A stretch of DNA of 64,000 nucleotides from CAYZTY01 sp964444665 (GTDB lineage Bacteria; Planctomycetota; Phycisphaerae; Sedimentisphaerales; CAYZTY01). The notes under the pieces were generated by a model. The model was not told the DNA's origin. It ran no database searches and saw only the letters and a list, made by a program, of their open reading frames with translations. The position numbers were made by a program, and so were the translations under genes. Where the stretch lies: assembly GCA_964444665.1 (NCBI GenBank), contig CAYUIE010000016.1, positions 1 to 64,000 on the forward strand. The letters run 5' to 3'. Positions 16,177-24,342 of the stretch are shown here, one piece after another (position 1 is the first letter of the stretch; each line of letters begins with the position of its first letter).

Positions 16177-18567
16177 TTATATTCGCCTGGCGACGATTGC
16201 CGAAAGAAAGTAGCCAATTAACGCCAGGATACCAACGGTGGCAAATCCAAACGAAATGGCAAGGCACGTACCGAGTACGGCCGCGGTTACCGATGCAAAA
16301 CCATTAATGCCCCATGCCCAGGGCACCAAAGGCTGATTGTGTGTGCCGAGTCGTCTCAGTCCTGAAGGGAATGGGATGCCCATAAAAAAAGCCAGCGGTG
16401 CGATAATTACTACTCCCAGAACTATTCGCCACATTCGGGAAAAGCCGACAAGCCGTTCGAATGAGAATGTAAGTATCAAAATGTCAATCACTCCGATTAC
16501 AATAATTGCCGCGACAGCCATCACTATCAACCGATATGCCGAGTCATCTGCTTTCCGCAGCCATCGGCCGGATGCTAAAGAGCCCAGACCGGAAAAGACC
16601 AGAAAGCCAACGATGCTCACCGCCACGCCAAAGACCGGATGGCCTATCAGCAGCGTCATCTTCTGAATAAATCCCATTTCCAAAAACATATACGCAAGGC
16701 CCAGCAGGAGAAAATAACATAGAGTTACTAATTTCCCTGATGTCGTTGTTTTGACTGGTCTGGCAATGATGACGGGAAGCAATATGAAAATAGTGCTCGC
16801 GACCAGGGCCTGCAGCAAAGTTGCCACCAATACCAGATAGCCCCATTCGGAGAAAACCAGCCAGTGACCGCGGACGGTACGAATCATATACGGCAAAGCC
16901 TTCCATTTGAAAAAGTCAAAAAAGTATGGTTTATCATCGTCGGCCGGGCGAATGTTGTAGGCATAACTGTCGAAAAAAGAGTCTCGGTCCTGCGAAAGAA
17001 TTTGTCGGGCGGCGTTGTAGTACAAGGGTTCGTCCAGCACGTCGAATTGATTCGCCTGCTCCGGCTTTAAGCCCGGCAGATGTACGAGGTCGAAACAGCG
17101 ATGCCTGCAAAATTCGCGGACCTGTTCTATTTGCCGGTCCGAGAAGGCTGTGGGTGAGGCAACAATAGTAGTCGTGAAAAAACTTCTAATCATAACGATG
17201 TTTTGCTCCGGTTTTTCAATGCCCATCTTTTCCAGCGCACCGGCAACGGTAGCAAGCATTTTAAGGCTGTCACGCGGCGGGATTTTCAACACTCGGGTAA
17301 TACTCAACATTCCCCCGGTGCGCAATCGTCGAAGGGCCTGCTCAACAGCCTCGATGGTATAGAGATGAGATTCGTTAAGAGCGTAAAGACCGGCGGCCGA
17401 GGCGCTGAACGAATCAAGAAGCGAGATATTAATAATATCAAACTGCTCGCTGTTTGTTTGCAGAAAGTTTCGTCCTTCGGCGATAATGACCCGGACACTT
17501 TGCCTGTCATAAAGGCCGGAGTCGAAGGCACGGGCGAGCTCTATTGTCTGCGGATTCATCTCGACGGCGGTGATTTTTTTTGCGCCCAGCCGCAGCGCCT
17601 GCCCAACATCACAGCCGCCGCCGGCACCAATAATACAAACTTCAGGCTCACTCAATAAATGATAGCAAAGTGCGGAGGTCATATAATCGTAACAGGCCAG
17701 CTCGTTTATATCCTCGAAATGGTTGATTGGCGAGACGCCGTCGCCGTCGCTGATTATCAGTGATTGTTCCGGCAGGGAGCCCTTATAAGCGATGCTAAGG
17801 CCGGGGAAATAGCGAATGGCTGGGCCGCGAACAACGTCGAGACGGCCGAGGGGACTATATCGCCCGGCCGGGACTTCGGCGCCGGGCAGAGAGGAATAGT
17901 AAACCAGCAATTTGTGCTGGGAGATATTAATCTCAAGTGGCAGCCAGACCTTTGAGTACAATATTATTACTATTGTTGAAGCAAGGGCCAAAGTCAGAAC
18001 AACTCGCCGGCGTGAAATACCCGCCGCCACGAACAATGCTCCCAAAAAAGCAAGGAGGCTTACGGCAAGCAGCAGTTTCTCCGGAGCGCAGCCGTACATC
18101 ATTATCACTGCGCCCGCGGCTCCCAGTCCCGAGCCGGTCATATTGTAGAAATACAGCCTATCCGCCCTGTCGCTAAAAACGGCAAACGCCATCGCCACGC
18201 AGGTTCCGGCAAAGAAAAACGGAATGAAAAACAACAGATAATACGCAAAAAGATAAATAAGCTGCTGCCAATCCCATATCAACTGCAATTCGTCGAAGCC
18301 CACTTTCTGGCTTGCAGTGAAAACGAGCGGCACACTTATAGCCATGCCCATTGCAAGAGTCCACAGGGCCGTCTTGTAATGGGTTTTGAGAAACTTTCCG
18401 AAGATACTAATCACCGTTCCACCGGTTCCGAAGCCGAGCAGTGCGGTGCTGATAATCAGATACGAGAAGTGATGCCAATGCCCGATGGACAGGATTCGAA
18501 TCAGGATTAGCTCTAATGCAAGAGACGCAGCGGAAATAAAAAAGATAGCCCCGGCCGCATGTATCAT
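16177..18567 (-). CDS. membrane-embedded spermidine-synthase-like protein
   Basis: The 796-residue protein has three parts: an N-terminal block of about seven membrane helices (1-220), a soluble spermidine-synthase-like methyltransferase-fold domain (~270-480), and a C-terminal block of about seven helices (~575-795). The central domain shows 'VCIIGAGGGCDVGQALRLGA' and 'ITAVEMNPQTIELARAF', the nucleotide-binding loops of the fold. Family members of this architecture are often labelled spermidine synthase, but polyamine synthesis by them is unproven and several are likely transporters or sensors. The stop overlaps the start of nothing downstream; its own start overlaps the end of the membrane-anchored Pcm gene (ATGA), so the pair is co-translated. 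Confidence 0.8.
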   Translation of the reverse strand: MIHAAGAIFFISAASLALELILIRILSIGHWHHFSYLIISTALLGFGTGGTVISIFGKFLKTHYKTALWTLAMGMAISVPLVFTASQKVGFDELQLIWDWQQLIYLFAYYLLFFIPFFFAGTCVAMAFAVFSDRADRLYFYNMTGSGLGAAGAVIMMYGCAPEKLLLAVSLLAFLGALFVAAGISRRRVVLTLALASTIVIILYSKVWLPLEINISQHKLLVYYSSLPGAEVPAGRYSPLGRLDVVRGPAIRYFPGLSIAYKGSLPEQSLIISDGDGVSPINHFEDINELACYDYMTSALCYHLLSEPEVCIIGAGGGCDVGQALRLGAKKITAVEMNPQTIELARAFDSGLYDRQSVRVIIAEGRNFLQTNSEQFDIINISLLDSFSASAAGLYALNESHLYTIEAVEQALRRLRTGGMLSITRVLKIPPRDSLKMLATVAGALEKMGIEKPEQNIVMIRSFFTTTIVASPTAFSDRQIEQVREFCRHRCFDLVHLPGLKPEQANQFDVLDEPLYYNAARQILSQDRDSFFDSYAYNIRPADDDKPYFFDFFKWKALPYMIRTVRGHWLVFSEWGYLVLVATLLQALVASTIFILLPVIIARPVKTTTSGKLVTLCYFLLLGLAYMFLEMGFIQKMTLLIGHPVFGVAVSIVGFLVFSGLGSLASGRWLRKADDSAYRLIVMAVAAIIVIGVIDILILTFSFERLVGFSRMWRIVLGVVIIAPLAFFMGIPFPSGLRRLGTHNQPLVPWAWGINGFASVTAAVLGTCLAISFGFATVGILALIGYFLSAIVARRI

Positions 18568-19451
18568 TTTTTCCGGCGTCCTTTTTCTTCGGCGACTTTG
18601 CCGGTCATTGGCACGAACCGCACGGCGAGAAGCCTTTGAGTATGCACTTTACCTTCGGCATCCTTAGTAACCAATACGAGAGTCTGGGCGCCGAACGGGC
18701 TGCCCAGGGGCAGTATCATTCTGCCGCCAGGCTTTAGCTGTTCGATAAGCGGCGGGGAAATCAAACCGGCCGCGGCGGTTATTATAATCGCATCAAAGGG
18801 TCCATTCTCAGGCCAGCCGAAGTAGCCGTCCGCCGCTTTTACATACACGTTTTGATAACCCAGTTCTGCAAGACGTTTTTTGGCCGACTCGGCGAGCTTC
18901 TCGAGAATCTCTATGGTGAAAACCTCTTCGGCAATCTCGGCACAAACCGCAGCCTGGTAACCGGAACCGGTGCCGATTTCCAGGACTGTGGAATTCGGTT
19001 CGAGCTTAAGAACCTCCGTCATATAGGCCACGATGTACGGCTGACTAATCGTTTGACCCAGGCCGATGTGAAGCGGGTGGTCGCGATAGGCACGGCGCTG
19101 GTCATACTTCATTACGAAAGAATGCCGCGGTACGGTTCGCATCGCACGAAGAACATCACGGTCGCTAACGGCTCGCTGCTCGATTTGACCGGCAACCATT
19201 CGGTTTCTTTCTTTTTTTCGCTGGCCAAAGGCAGGATTTTTATGCGTAGGCCGACCCCCCTGCCGCCCTTTACCTTGTCGATTCGGTTCGGCCGCATCAG
19301 CATCGCCGGCCTGCTGCTCGGCGGCAATGGATATTACCGTACCGGGAAAGCGGCGAAACGTGAGAAAAGTTGAGAGCAATACAAGAAATACAACCGCAGC
19401 TACTACAATACCCACAGTCTTCTTAGTCAAGCCCAGGCCGTCCAAAGACAT
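18564..19451 (-). CDS. pcm: membrane-anchored protein-L-isoaspartate O-methyltransferase
   Basis: This enzyme methylates isoaspartyl residues with SAM to start protein repair. The catalytic domain (~95-290) has 'IGLGQTISQPYIVAYM' (substrate loop) and the SAM loop 'VLEIGTGSGYQAAV', then 'GPFDAIIITAAA'. I place the start at 19451, where the ATG follows GAAGGGGGACAG; the longer frame from 19535 lacks a site. The N-terminus has a hydrophobic helix (~12-31) and a basic, Gly/Gln-rich linker (~45-85), so the enzyme is probably tethered to the membrane with its domain outside or at the periphery. A second, unanchored Pcm is encoded at 50173-50847. It overlaps the spermidine-synthase-like gene by four bases. 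Confidence 0.88.
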   Translation of the reverse strand: MSLDGLGLTKKTVGIVVAAVVFLVLLSTFLTFRRFPGTVISIAAEQQAGDADAAEPNRQGKGRQGGRPTHKNPAFGQRKKERNRMVAGQIEQRAVSDRDVLRAMRTVPRHSFVMKYDQRRAYRDHPLHIGLGQTISQPYIVAYMTEVLKLEPNSTVLEIGTGSGYQAAVCAEIAEEVFTIEILEKLAESAKKRLAELGYQNVYVKAADGYFGWPENGPFDAIIITAAAGLISPPLIEQLKPGGRMILPLGSPFGAQTLVLVTKDAEGKVHTQRLLAVRFVPMTGKVAEEKGRRKK

Positions 19452-19854
19452 TTTCTGTCCCCCTTCGATTAAAAAATGCTCACAAAAAACTTTTTCCGTC
19501 CCGGCTATTGTAACATATTTACACGAAAGGGCCAAAATGGAATTCCCCGACTTGTCTCCCGATGTCCCGACTTGTCGGGGTCGGGACGAAGCAGTCTTCT
19601 AATTATACAAGCACATTGTAGGGTGGGGCAAGTCCCCCCTTTTCTCTAAATTACTTGCCTTTGGCGGGCATGATGGTAGGTGGAAAACAGGAAATTCCCG
19701 GCTTGCCTTTGGCAAGAATTGGGGGTAAAATTTTTTGAGCAACAGCGGAGCAAAAACGTCGCAGTATACCTCGACAGAATGCTCAACGGCGTAGTTAATC
19801 AAGGAGCTGCATAGTTATATGGGAAATTACACATTATAACTTTTCGAGGTTCGC
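19452..19854. other. intergenic stretch with hairpins
   Basis: A perfect eight-pair stem, GTCCCGAC (19564-19571) and GTCGGGAC (19580-19587), stands here, along with a smaller CTTGCC/GGCAAG stem near 19700. Short CCGACTTGTC copies flank the first stem. I see no gene; the minus-strand frame at 19599-19802 lacks a ribosome binding site. Confidence 0.4.
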
Positions 19855-20397
19855 ATGTATCGTAAAAACTGGTCAAACGCATCCATGATGGAATTGCTCG
19901 AATATATTGAGCAGGATCATTGCAAAATAAGGGAAAAATTGCTGAAATTGCAAACGTTGATTGAGCAGGCAGCCGAGCAGCAGAAAGACCCGTACAGTAG
20001 TACACTCGGTTCTTTACAGGAATTTTATCCCGTCTTTAAGACTAAAATGGAAGATCATTTTGAGAAAGAAGAAAACATACTTATTCCTTATATTCGTCAG
20101 ATGGAGGAATCTAACAGGAATCCAGGTATTAAGCATGAGTTTCACAGAAGCAGTATAAAAAACCCAATCAGCCAGATAGAATATGACCATGAACAGACTG
20201 AAAACGTTATGTTTGCTAAACTTGGCACTATAACCAGCAATTATCAATTGCCAGAGAATGCCAGCAATGCTTTTAAAGCTCTTTATGACGGTCTGAAAGA
20301 TATTGAAACCAATATCAGTGAACATATCAATCTTGAGGATAAAATATTATTCCCATGGGCTATAGAATTAGAGTTACGGTTGATTCACAAGAGATAA
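19855..20397 (+). CDS. hemerythrin-domain (RIC/ScdA-like) di-iron protein
   Basis: The 180-residue helical protein resembles the C-terminal di-iron domain of the iron-sulphur cluster repair proteins YtfE and ScdA. The spaced metal ligands are 'EQDHCKIREKL' (His22), 'MEDHFEKEENILIP' (His ~66 and Glu ~70), 'EYDHEQTENVM' (His ~110) and 'SEHINLEDKILFPWA' (His ~160, Glu ~164). The short ScdA N-terminal domain is missing. The likely role is protection from nitric oxide or oxygen in an anaerobe, or repair of damaged iron-sulphur centres, which would suit a cell with a large iron-sulphur hydrogenase. It stands alone. Confidence 0.8.
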   Translation: MYRKNWSNASMMELLEYIEQDHCKIREKLLKLQTLIEQAAEQQKDPYSSTLGSLQEFYPVFKTKMEDHFEKEENILIPYIRQMEESNRNPGIKHEFHRSSIKNPISQIEYDHEQTENVMFAKLGTITSNYQLPENASNAFKALYDGLKDIETNISEHINLEDKILFPWAIELELRLIHKR

Positions 20398-20897
20398 AAA
20401 AATATTAAAAAAGAGATTTTTGTTCTTAGCCCCCCTGCGCATTTAATTGAATCCCCGCTCATCCGCCGTGGAGGCTTGCCTCGCCACGTCCTCTAAGTAT
20501 TACAATACATCTGCGGTTGGCGGACGGTCGGGGCCTTGCATCCATCCCTAAACTCCTCACACAAAATGTTCGAGCGGTAATGCTTTAGCTTTTGAGATGT
20601 TCTATAATCCCCGCTCATCCGTCTTCGCCAAGGCTACGCCGGACAGGTTCGCCGCGAAGGCTTTTTTAGCCAGCGGCAATTTGGCTTGTGTTTGGCGAGA
20701 TTTGGGAGGATAATAAACATGGCTCGTGACTCGGAGTGATATGGTAACCAGTAATTGGATACTGGATGCTGGATACTCGATACTCGTTGCAGGTTGCGGT
20801 TTTTTAATTTTTGGATAAAATAAATTGGTAAATTTGAGTGCATTTTTCGGGCAGCATGTAGCGCTAAACAACAAGATGGGATATTTAGGAATCAGAA
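20398..20897. other. intergenic stretch with repeated fragments
   Basis: AATCCCCGCTCATCCG occurs twice, at 20450-20465 and 20606-20621, each followed by GC-rich sequence. A run of GGATACTGGATGCTGGATACTCG near 20757-20785 is internally repetitive. A minus-strand frame at 20602-20874 covers these repeats and is probably not a gene. Confidence 0.4.
20450..20621. repeat. direct repeat pair, 16 bp
   Basis: Identical 16-base copies at 20450-20465 and 20606-20621, 156 bases apart. The second is followed by CTACGCCGGACAGG, similar to sequence at about 3613-3630. Confidence 0.5.
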
Positions 20898-21686
20898 ATG
20901 ACTGAGAACTTTAGGAAATTCAGACAGGGGTTTGCCGAACTACGTTTTTGGTATATGGTCGTAGTGGTTTTTCTTGTTGCGGGGATTTTATTTGTGTGGC
21001 TTTATTTCAAGTATGGGCCGGTACGCAGGCTTGAGGCAGAAAATGAGAGTTTGCGCGGAGAGATTGTAGAGCTTAGTTCACGTGCCGAGAGTTTGCACGG
21101 AAAGATTGCAGAGCTTAAATCACTTAATGCGGAGCCGCATTGGGAGAATCTTCACTGCGAGGAGCTACTTGAGCCTGTCCGAAGTAAGGCAGAGCAGTTA
21201 TACCCTGAGCTTGAGACAGATGCGGCAGTAGCTAAACTTGCTGAAAATCTGGATACCGTTCGAAAGCCTTCACCACGCGATATGAATAAGCCGCTTTCTC
21301 CGGATGTAAGACAAAGAATAATTTCGGAGTTGGCAGGTATAATCGAACACTACAGGGGGGCGGGTCCGAAAGTCAAGATTACATTTGATGCGGGTAACTT
21401 AAATCGATTGAAAGTAGCGGAAAGCCTTTATGGTATTTTCAAGGAAGCCGGGTATAGGGTGGGTGGGGAGATGACAATAGCGTTTAATCGGCACAGTTCA
21501 GGTGTATCGATTTTATTTAATCCGGACGACTCAGAAGTTGCTGATAGAATTGGCACGGCGATTTACGGATTTATCAATAATCAATTTTCGGGTATCGAGC
21601 AAGTGGAACGACTGAGGGCTACATATGAGATTATCATAGCCGGTGACCCATTGATTTCGGAGGATGGAACCGTGACGTTTCGGTGA
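20898..21686 (+). CDS. membrane-anchored coiled-coil protein of unknown function
   Basis: The 262-residue protein has one membrane helix (~18-37, 'YMVVVVFLVAGILFVWLYF') followed by a coiled coil (~42-70, heptads in 'LEAENESLRGEIVELSSRAESLHGKI') and a soluble C-terminal domain (~130-262) with 'KVKITFDAGNLNRLKVAESLYGIFKEAGY' and 'FNPDDSEVADRIG'. The last part looks like a small alpha/beta domain of the kind found in sensor or partner proteins that read out 'fractional' positions (a 'GYRVGGEMTIAF' strand). I do not recognise a named family. It is monocistronic; a REP-like palindrome lies after it. Confidence 0.65.
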   Translation: MTENFRKFRQGFAELRFWYMVVVVFLVAGILFVWLYFKYGPVRRLEAENESLRGEIVELSSRAESLHGKIAELKSLNAEPHWENLHCEELLEPVRSKAEQLYPELETDAAVAKLAENLDTVRKPSPRDMNKPLSPDVRQRIISELAGIIEHYRGAGPKVKITFDAGNLNRLKVAESLYGIFKEAGYRVGGEMTIAFNRHSSGVSILFNPDDSEVADRIGTAIYGFINNQFSGIEQVERLRATYEIIIAGDPLISEDGTVTFR

Positions 21687-21946
21687 AAGAGAAATTTTGG
21701 AGATGGGGGAAAATTGTTGAGATTGCCACGCTGCGCTTGCAATGACAAACGTAGATAAACGATTCAATTCTTTCCTGACAAATCTTTTTGGTCAGTTTCT
21801 GTAATACTTTCACTCTTTAATAAGACGGCATTATTGCCGATTATAACCACAGAGTAAAGCCAAAACTAAGAGCGACAAACGAAGGGGGTACACGTCATGA
21901 TAGTAGTGCACGGCATGCCTATCGGCAGTAGATTTTCAGGTTTTTG

Positions 21947-22003
21947 GTGGCACGGCCATCCTGGCCGTGTCTTCCACATTCACGGGCTGGAAGCCCGTGC
22001 CAC
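21947..22003. repeat. REP-like double palindrome
   Basis: Two perfect hairpins lie in tandem: CACGGCCA/TGGCCGTG (21951-21969, loop TCC) and CACGGGCT/AGCCCGTG (21981-21999, loop GGA). An outer inverted pair, GTGGCACG (21947-21954) and CGTGCCAC (21996-22003), makes the whole unit foldable. Similar CACGGGCTGGAAGCCCGTG elements are, as I recall, repeated many times in planctomycete genomes. The position is 56 bases past the end of the hydrogenase operon, where it could stabilise the message or end transcription. Confidence 0.7.
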
Positions 22004-22059
22004 AGGTCCTACCTGCAAACTCGACATGCACCTGGGACCGCTGAACAGAGGTTTGTTGG

Positions 22060-22545
22060 TTAAGTTTGCAGTGGGAAAATATCGCTTAGTATTTCCGCGA
22101 GTAAGTCAACGGCCCGGTCAACTTCGGGGCTTAAAGACCGGCCCAGCTCGGTTTGTGCAGGCTGAATGCCTATAAAGTGGACATCAACCGGGATATCCTT
22201 GTGAATCAGGTCGATAAAAAGACGCGGCGAGGGGCTGTGCGTGGAGCTGCTAAGGCCGCTTAAAGCCTCGGGTGTGAAGAGCCGAATAGTGCCCGGCGCA
22301 GCACCGAAATCGACGGCATCGACGATAAGCAGACTCTGCGGTGCCTTTTTAACGACCGGGCCGAGATAGTTTTCCGGAACGGTGCCGGCGTCTATGACCT
22401 CAGCCTTTGTCCGGCCGGCAAGCCTGCTGCAAAGCTCCGGCCCCGCTCCATCATCACCCTTGAGTGTATTGCCGATGCCAAGAATAACTGTACGCGAACC
22501 GCGGAATTTTTGTAATTGCTTGCGTAATTGAGCCCCGGCGTCCAT
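22060..22545 (-). CDS. hycI: hydrogenase maturation protease (HycI-type)
   Basis: This endopeptidase removes the C-terminal tail of the [NiFe]-hydrogenase large subunit once nickel is inserted. The 161-residue protein has 'ILGIGNTLKGDDGAGPEL' (~21-38), with the nickel-sensing Asp in 'GDDG', and the second motif 'LLIVDAVDFGAAPG' (~72-85) with Asp ~76, then 'HFIGIQP' with His ~123. These match the HycI/HybD family; the HycI branch acts on group 4 enzymes, which fits the operon. It lies four bases after the NuoI-like gene and is the last gene of the unit. Confidence 0.9.
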   Translation of the reverse strand: MDAGAQLRKQLQKFRGSRTVILGIGNTLKGDDGAGPELCSRLAGRTKAEVIDAGTVPENYLGPVVKKAPQSLLIVDAVDFGAAPGTIRLFTPEALSGLSSSTHSPSPRLFIDLIHKDIPVDVHFIGIQPAQTELGRSLSPEVDRAVDLLAEILSDIFPLQT

Positions 22546-22549
22546 AAAT

Positions 22550-23191
22550 TTACAGGTGTATGTTTAGTTCAAACTTACATTTCGGACACAGGATGCGCAT
22601 AAAATCGCTTGTTTGAAGGGTTTGCTGCTTTTCGAGTTTTTGTGAGCCAGCTTCTGCGGCGACCTCAGAGCGTGCCGAGAGACCCGAAAGCAGCCGGCCG
22701 CGCTTGGCGAGAAGAATTGAGGGATTGGCATACGCCAGCGGCCCCAGCTTTTCATAAAGCCAGACCAGATGCTTTTTGGTGCCGATTATCGCACCGCACT
22801 TTTCGCAGCGCTGCAGCTCAAACTCGTGGGTCTCGACGGTAGTACCTCTATCCAGAGTGGCCAGGTCCCACAGCTTCGAGAGATTTATCCCCTTCTCGGT
22901 TGTGCAATTGTCGTGACAGTTGCCGCAAAAAATGCAGGTGTCGTATCGCAGGACGATTTTCCTCGTTGCCGGGTCACTTTCGGTATCTTCAATTTGTGTC
23001 AATGCTTCGGTCGGACAGACGTTAACGCATGCCCCGCAGCCGATACATTCATCAAGGTCGAACTCCGGCTTGCCTCGATACTTTTCGGGTACCTCGCAGG
23101 GAACGGTCGGGAAACGGGTTGTAAACCGCGGAGAAATAACCGCGGTAACGGCTTCTTTCAATTCTCTTAACTTAGGCCAACGCAATTTCAA
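22550..23191 (-). CDS. NuoI/HycF-like iron-sulphur subunit of the membrane-bound hydrogenase
   Basis: The 213-residue protein bridges electrons to the hydrogenase module. Two [4Fe-4S] motifs are visible: 'CIGCGACVNVCP' (~49-60) and 'CIFCGNCHDNCT' (~87-98). The C-terminal part adds two CxxC knuckles, 'RCEKCGAI' (~129-134) and 'LCPKCKFEL' (~203-209), as in HycF and MbhN-type proteins, where they bind zinc. The N-terminus is basic and amphipathic for membrane contact. The gene follows mrpG after 50 bases and precedes the protease by four. Confidence 0.9.
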   Translation of the reverse strand: MKLRWPKLRELKEAVTAVISPRFTTRFPTVPCEVPEKYRGKPEFDLDECIGCGACVNVCPTEALTQIEDTESDPATRKIVLRYDTCIFCGNCHDNCTTEKGINLSKLWDLATLDRGTTVETHEFELQRCEKCGAIIGTKKHLVWLYEKLGPLAYANPSILLAKRGRLLSGLSARSEVAAEAGSQKLEKQQTLQTSDFMRILCPKCKFELNIHL

Positions 23192-23241
23192 ACTCCTGTT
23201 ATTTTGAGGTATCTCGACGCAGCGGATACCAATTTTTATTA

Positions 23242-23577
23242 TTATTCAACCTTTTCAGACTGCTGTGAGTATTTGTCAACGACGCTTTGTTCCCACAGCT
23301 TCACGCCGGATGCATAAGCACCTTTAGCGATGGCGTGGGCGGCGGTTGGTGATGTGACGAGTATAAAAACAGCGCAGATTATTGCCTTGGCCGCCATTGC
23401 GCCACTGCCACACATAAGGGCCACACCAACAAGCAGCAGAATCGTGCCGAGTGTAACGCACTTTGTCGAGGCCTGCAGCCGGTTATAAACATCCGGGAAA
23501 CGCACCAGGCCTATGCAGCCGCAAACGTTAAAGAAGATGCCGAGAATTATTAACATGTAGCCGATAATTTCATTCAT
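23242..23577 (-). CDS. mrpG: Mrp antiporter subunit G
   Basis: The start is taken at 23577 ('MNEIIGYMLIILG'), inside a longer frame, because the ATG overlaps the mrpF stop by eight bases and gives the family's usual length (111 aa). Three membrane helices are visible; 'VRFPDVYNRLQASTKCVTLGT' (~24-44) is the conserved MrpG core. It forms part of the small-subunit end of the cation/proton antiporter attached to the hydrogenase. Confidence 0.9.
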   Translation of the reverse strand: MNEIIGYMLIILGIFFNVCGCIGLVRFPDVYNRLQASTKCVTLGTILLLVGVALMCGSGAMAAKAIICAVFILVTSPTAAHAIAKGAYASGVKLWEQSVVDKYSQQSEKVE

Positions 23578-23827
23578 CGAAACCTCTGCCCTCCAAAAAT
23601 TTGGCCAGCGCGATAGTACCAATGAAGCTGAGCAATGCCCAGGCCAGCGCGATATTGAGGTAATAATCCTTGCCTGTAACCATCCCGAGAATGGCACAGA
23701 AGCCTACTATAACAATGCCCAGTATATCGATGGCTACGGTCCTGTCGGGCGCACTGGGGCCGCGACCTATCCTGTAAAGACATAAAAAGCAGCATACCAA
23801 CAAGCCGATGTAAATTGCCGTCACCAT
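23570..23827 (-). CDS. mrpF: Mrp antiporter subunit F
   Basis: The protein (85 aa) has three hydrophobic helices and the family motif 'RIGRGPSAPDRTVAIDILG' (~19-37), including the conserved Asp pair. In archaeal Mbh numbering it corresponds to MbhB. It overlaps mrpG and follows mrpE after 15 bases. Confidence 0.92.
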   Translation of the reverse strand: MVTAIYIGLLVCCFLCLYRIGRGPSAPDRTVAIDILGIVIVGFCAILGMVTGKDYYLNIALAWALLSFIGTIALAKFLEGRGFDE

Positions 23828-23842
23828 TCAGTTAACCTCTTT

Positions 23843-24331
23843 CTATTCAAAGATTTTCGTCAGGAACCATTCGAATTTCTGAGCAATAAGTTGCGTGGCA
23901 GCTTCAACGTCGTCGGATTTAACGTTTATCCAGTGTACGTACATGTAACCGTCATCCGTCAAATCGACGGTTAATGTGCCCGGTGTAAGCGTAATGGAAT
24001 TGGCAAGCGCGGTAATGCCGGAATCTGTTTTCAGATTTGTCTTAATCTTCACTATGCCCGGATTTATCGGCATCTTTGGGTGCAGTGCACGGTAGACCAC
24101 ATCCAGATTGGCCCTGATAACATAAAAGAAGAAGACCGGCACATAGACCAAAAACCAGAAAATCCGAGTTGCCGAACAGAAGACACAATGCTCCCGAGGC
24201 AGTATTTCGATAAACAGAATAGAGACAGCGGCAGCGGTGATGAGGCCTGCAATTACAACCTGAAGGTCAAGCCGCCAGGCAAGTAAAATCCACACTACAA
24301 ACGCCAGTATAAAATAAACAAGTCGTCTCAT
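23843..24331 (-). CDS. mrpE: Mrp antiporter subunit E
   Basis: This 162-residue protein has two or three N-terminal helices and a cytoplasmic domain. The conserved family segment 'RANLDVVYRALHPKMPINPGIVKIKTNL' spans ~77-104, followed by 'ITLTPGTLTVDL' (~116-127). These match MrpE/MbhA. It is a structural subunit of the Mrp module; the preceding mrpD is 11 bases away. Confidence 0.93.
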   Translation of the reverse strand: MRRLVYFILAFVVWILLAWRLDLQVVIAGLITAAAVSILFIEILPREHCVFCSATRIFWFLVYVPVFFFYVIRANLDVVYRALHPKMPINPGIVKIKTNLKTDSGITALANSITLTPGTLTVDLTDDGYMYVHWINVKSDDVEAATQLIAQKFEWFLTKIFE

Positions 24332-24342
24332 ATCATTACGCC

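Noticed and set aside
16177..18567. Annotation as a true spermidine synthase
   Set aside because: The membrane domains and lack of partner genes make polyamine synthesis unproven; I kept 'spermidine-synthase-like'.
19599..19802. Minus-strand 67-codon frame
   Set aside because: Lies in a hairpin-rich spacer and lacks a start signal.
20602..20874. Minus-strand 90-codon frame
   Set aside because: Consists largely of repeated intergenic sequence; no ribosome binding site.
21897..22175. Plus-strand 92-codon frame
   Set aside because: It runs through the palindromic repeat and into the antisense of the hydrogenase protease.
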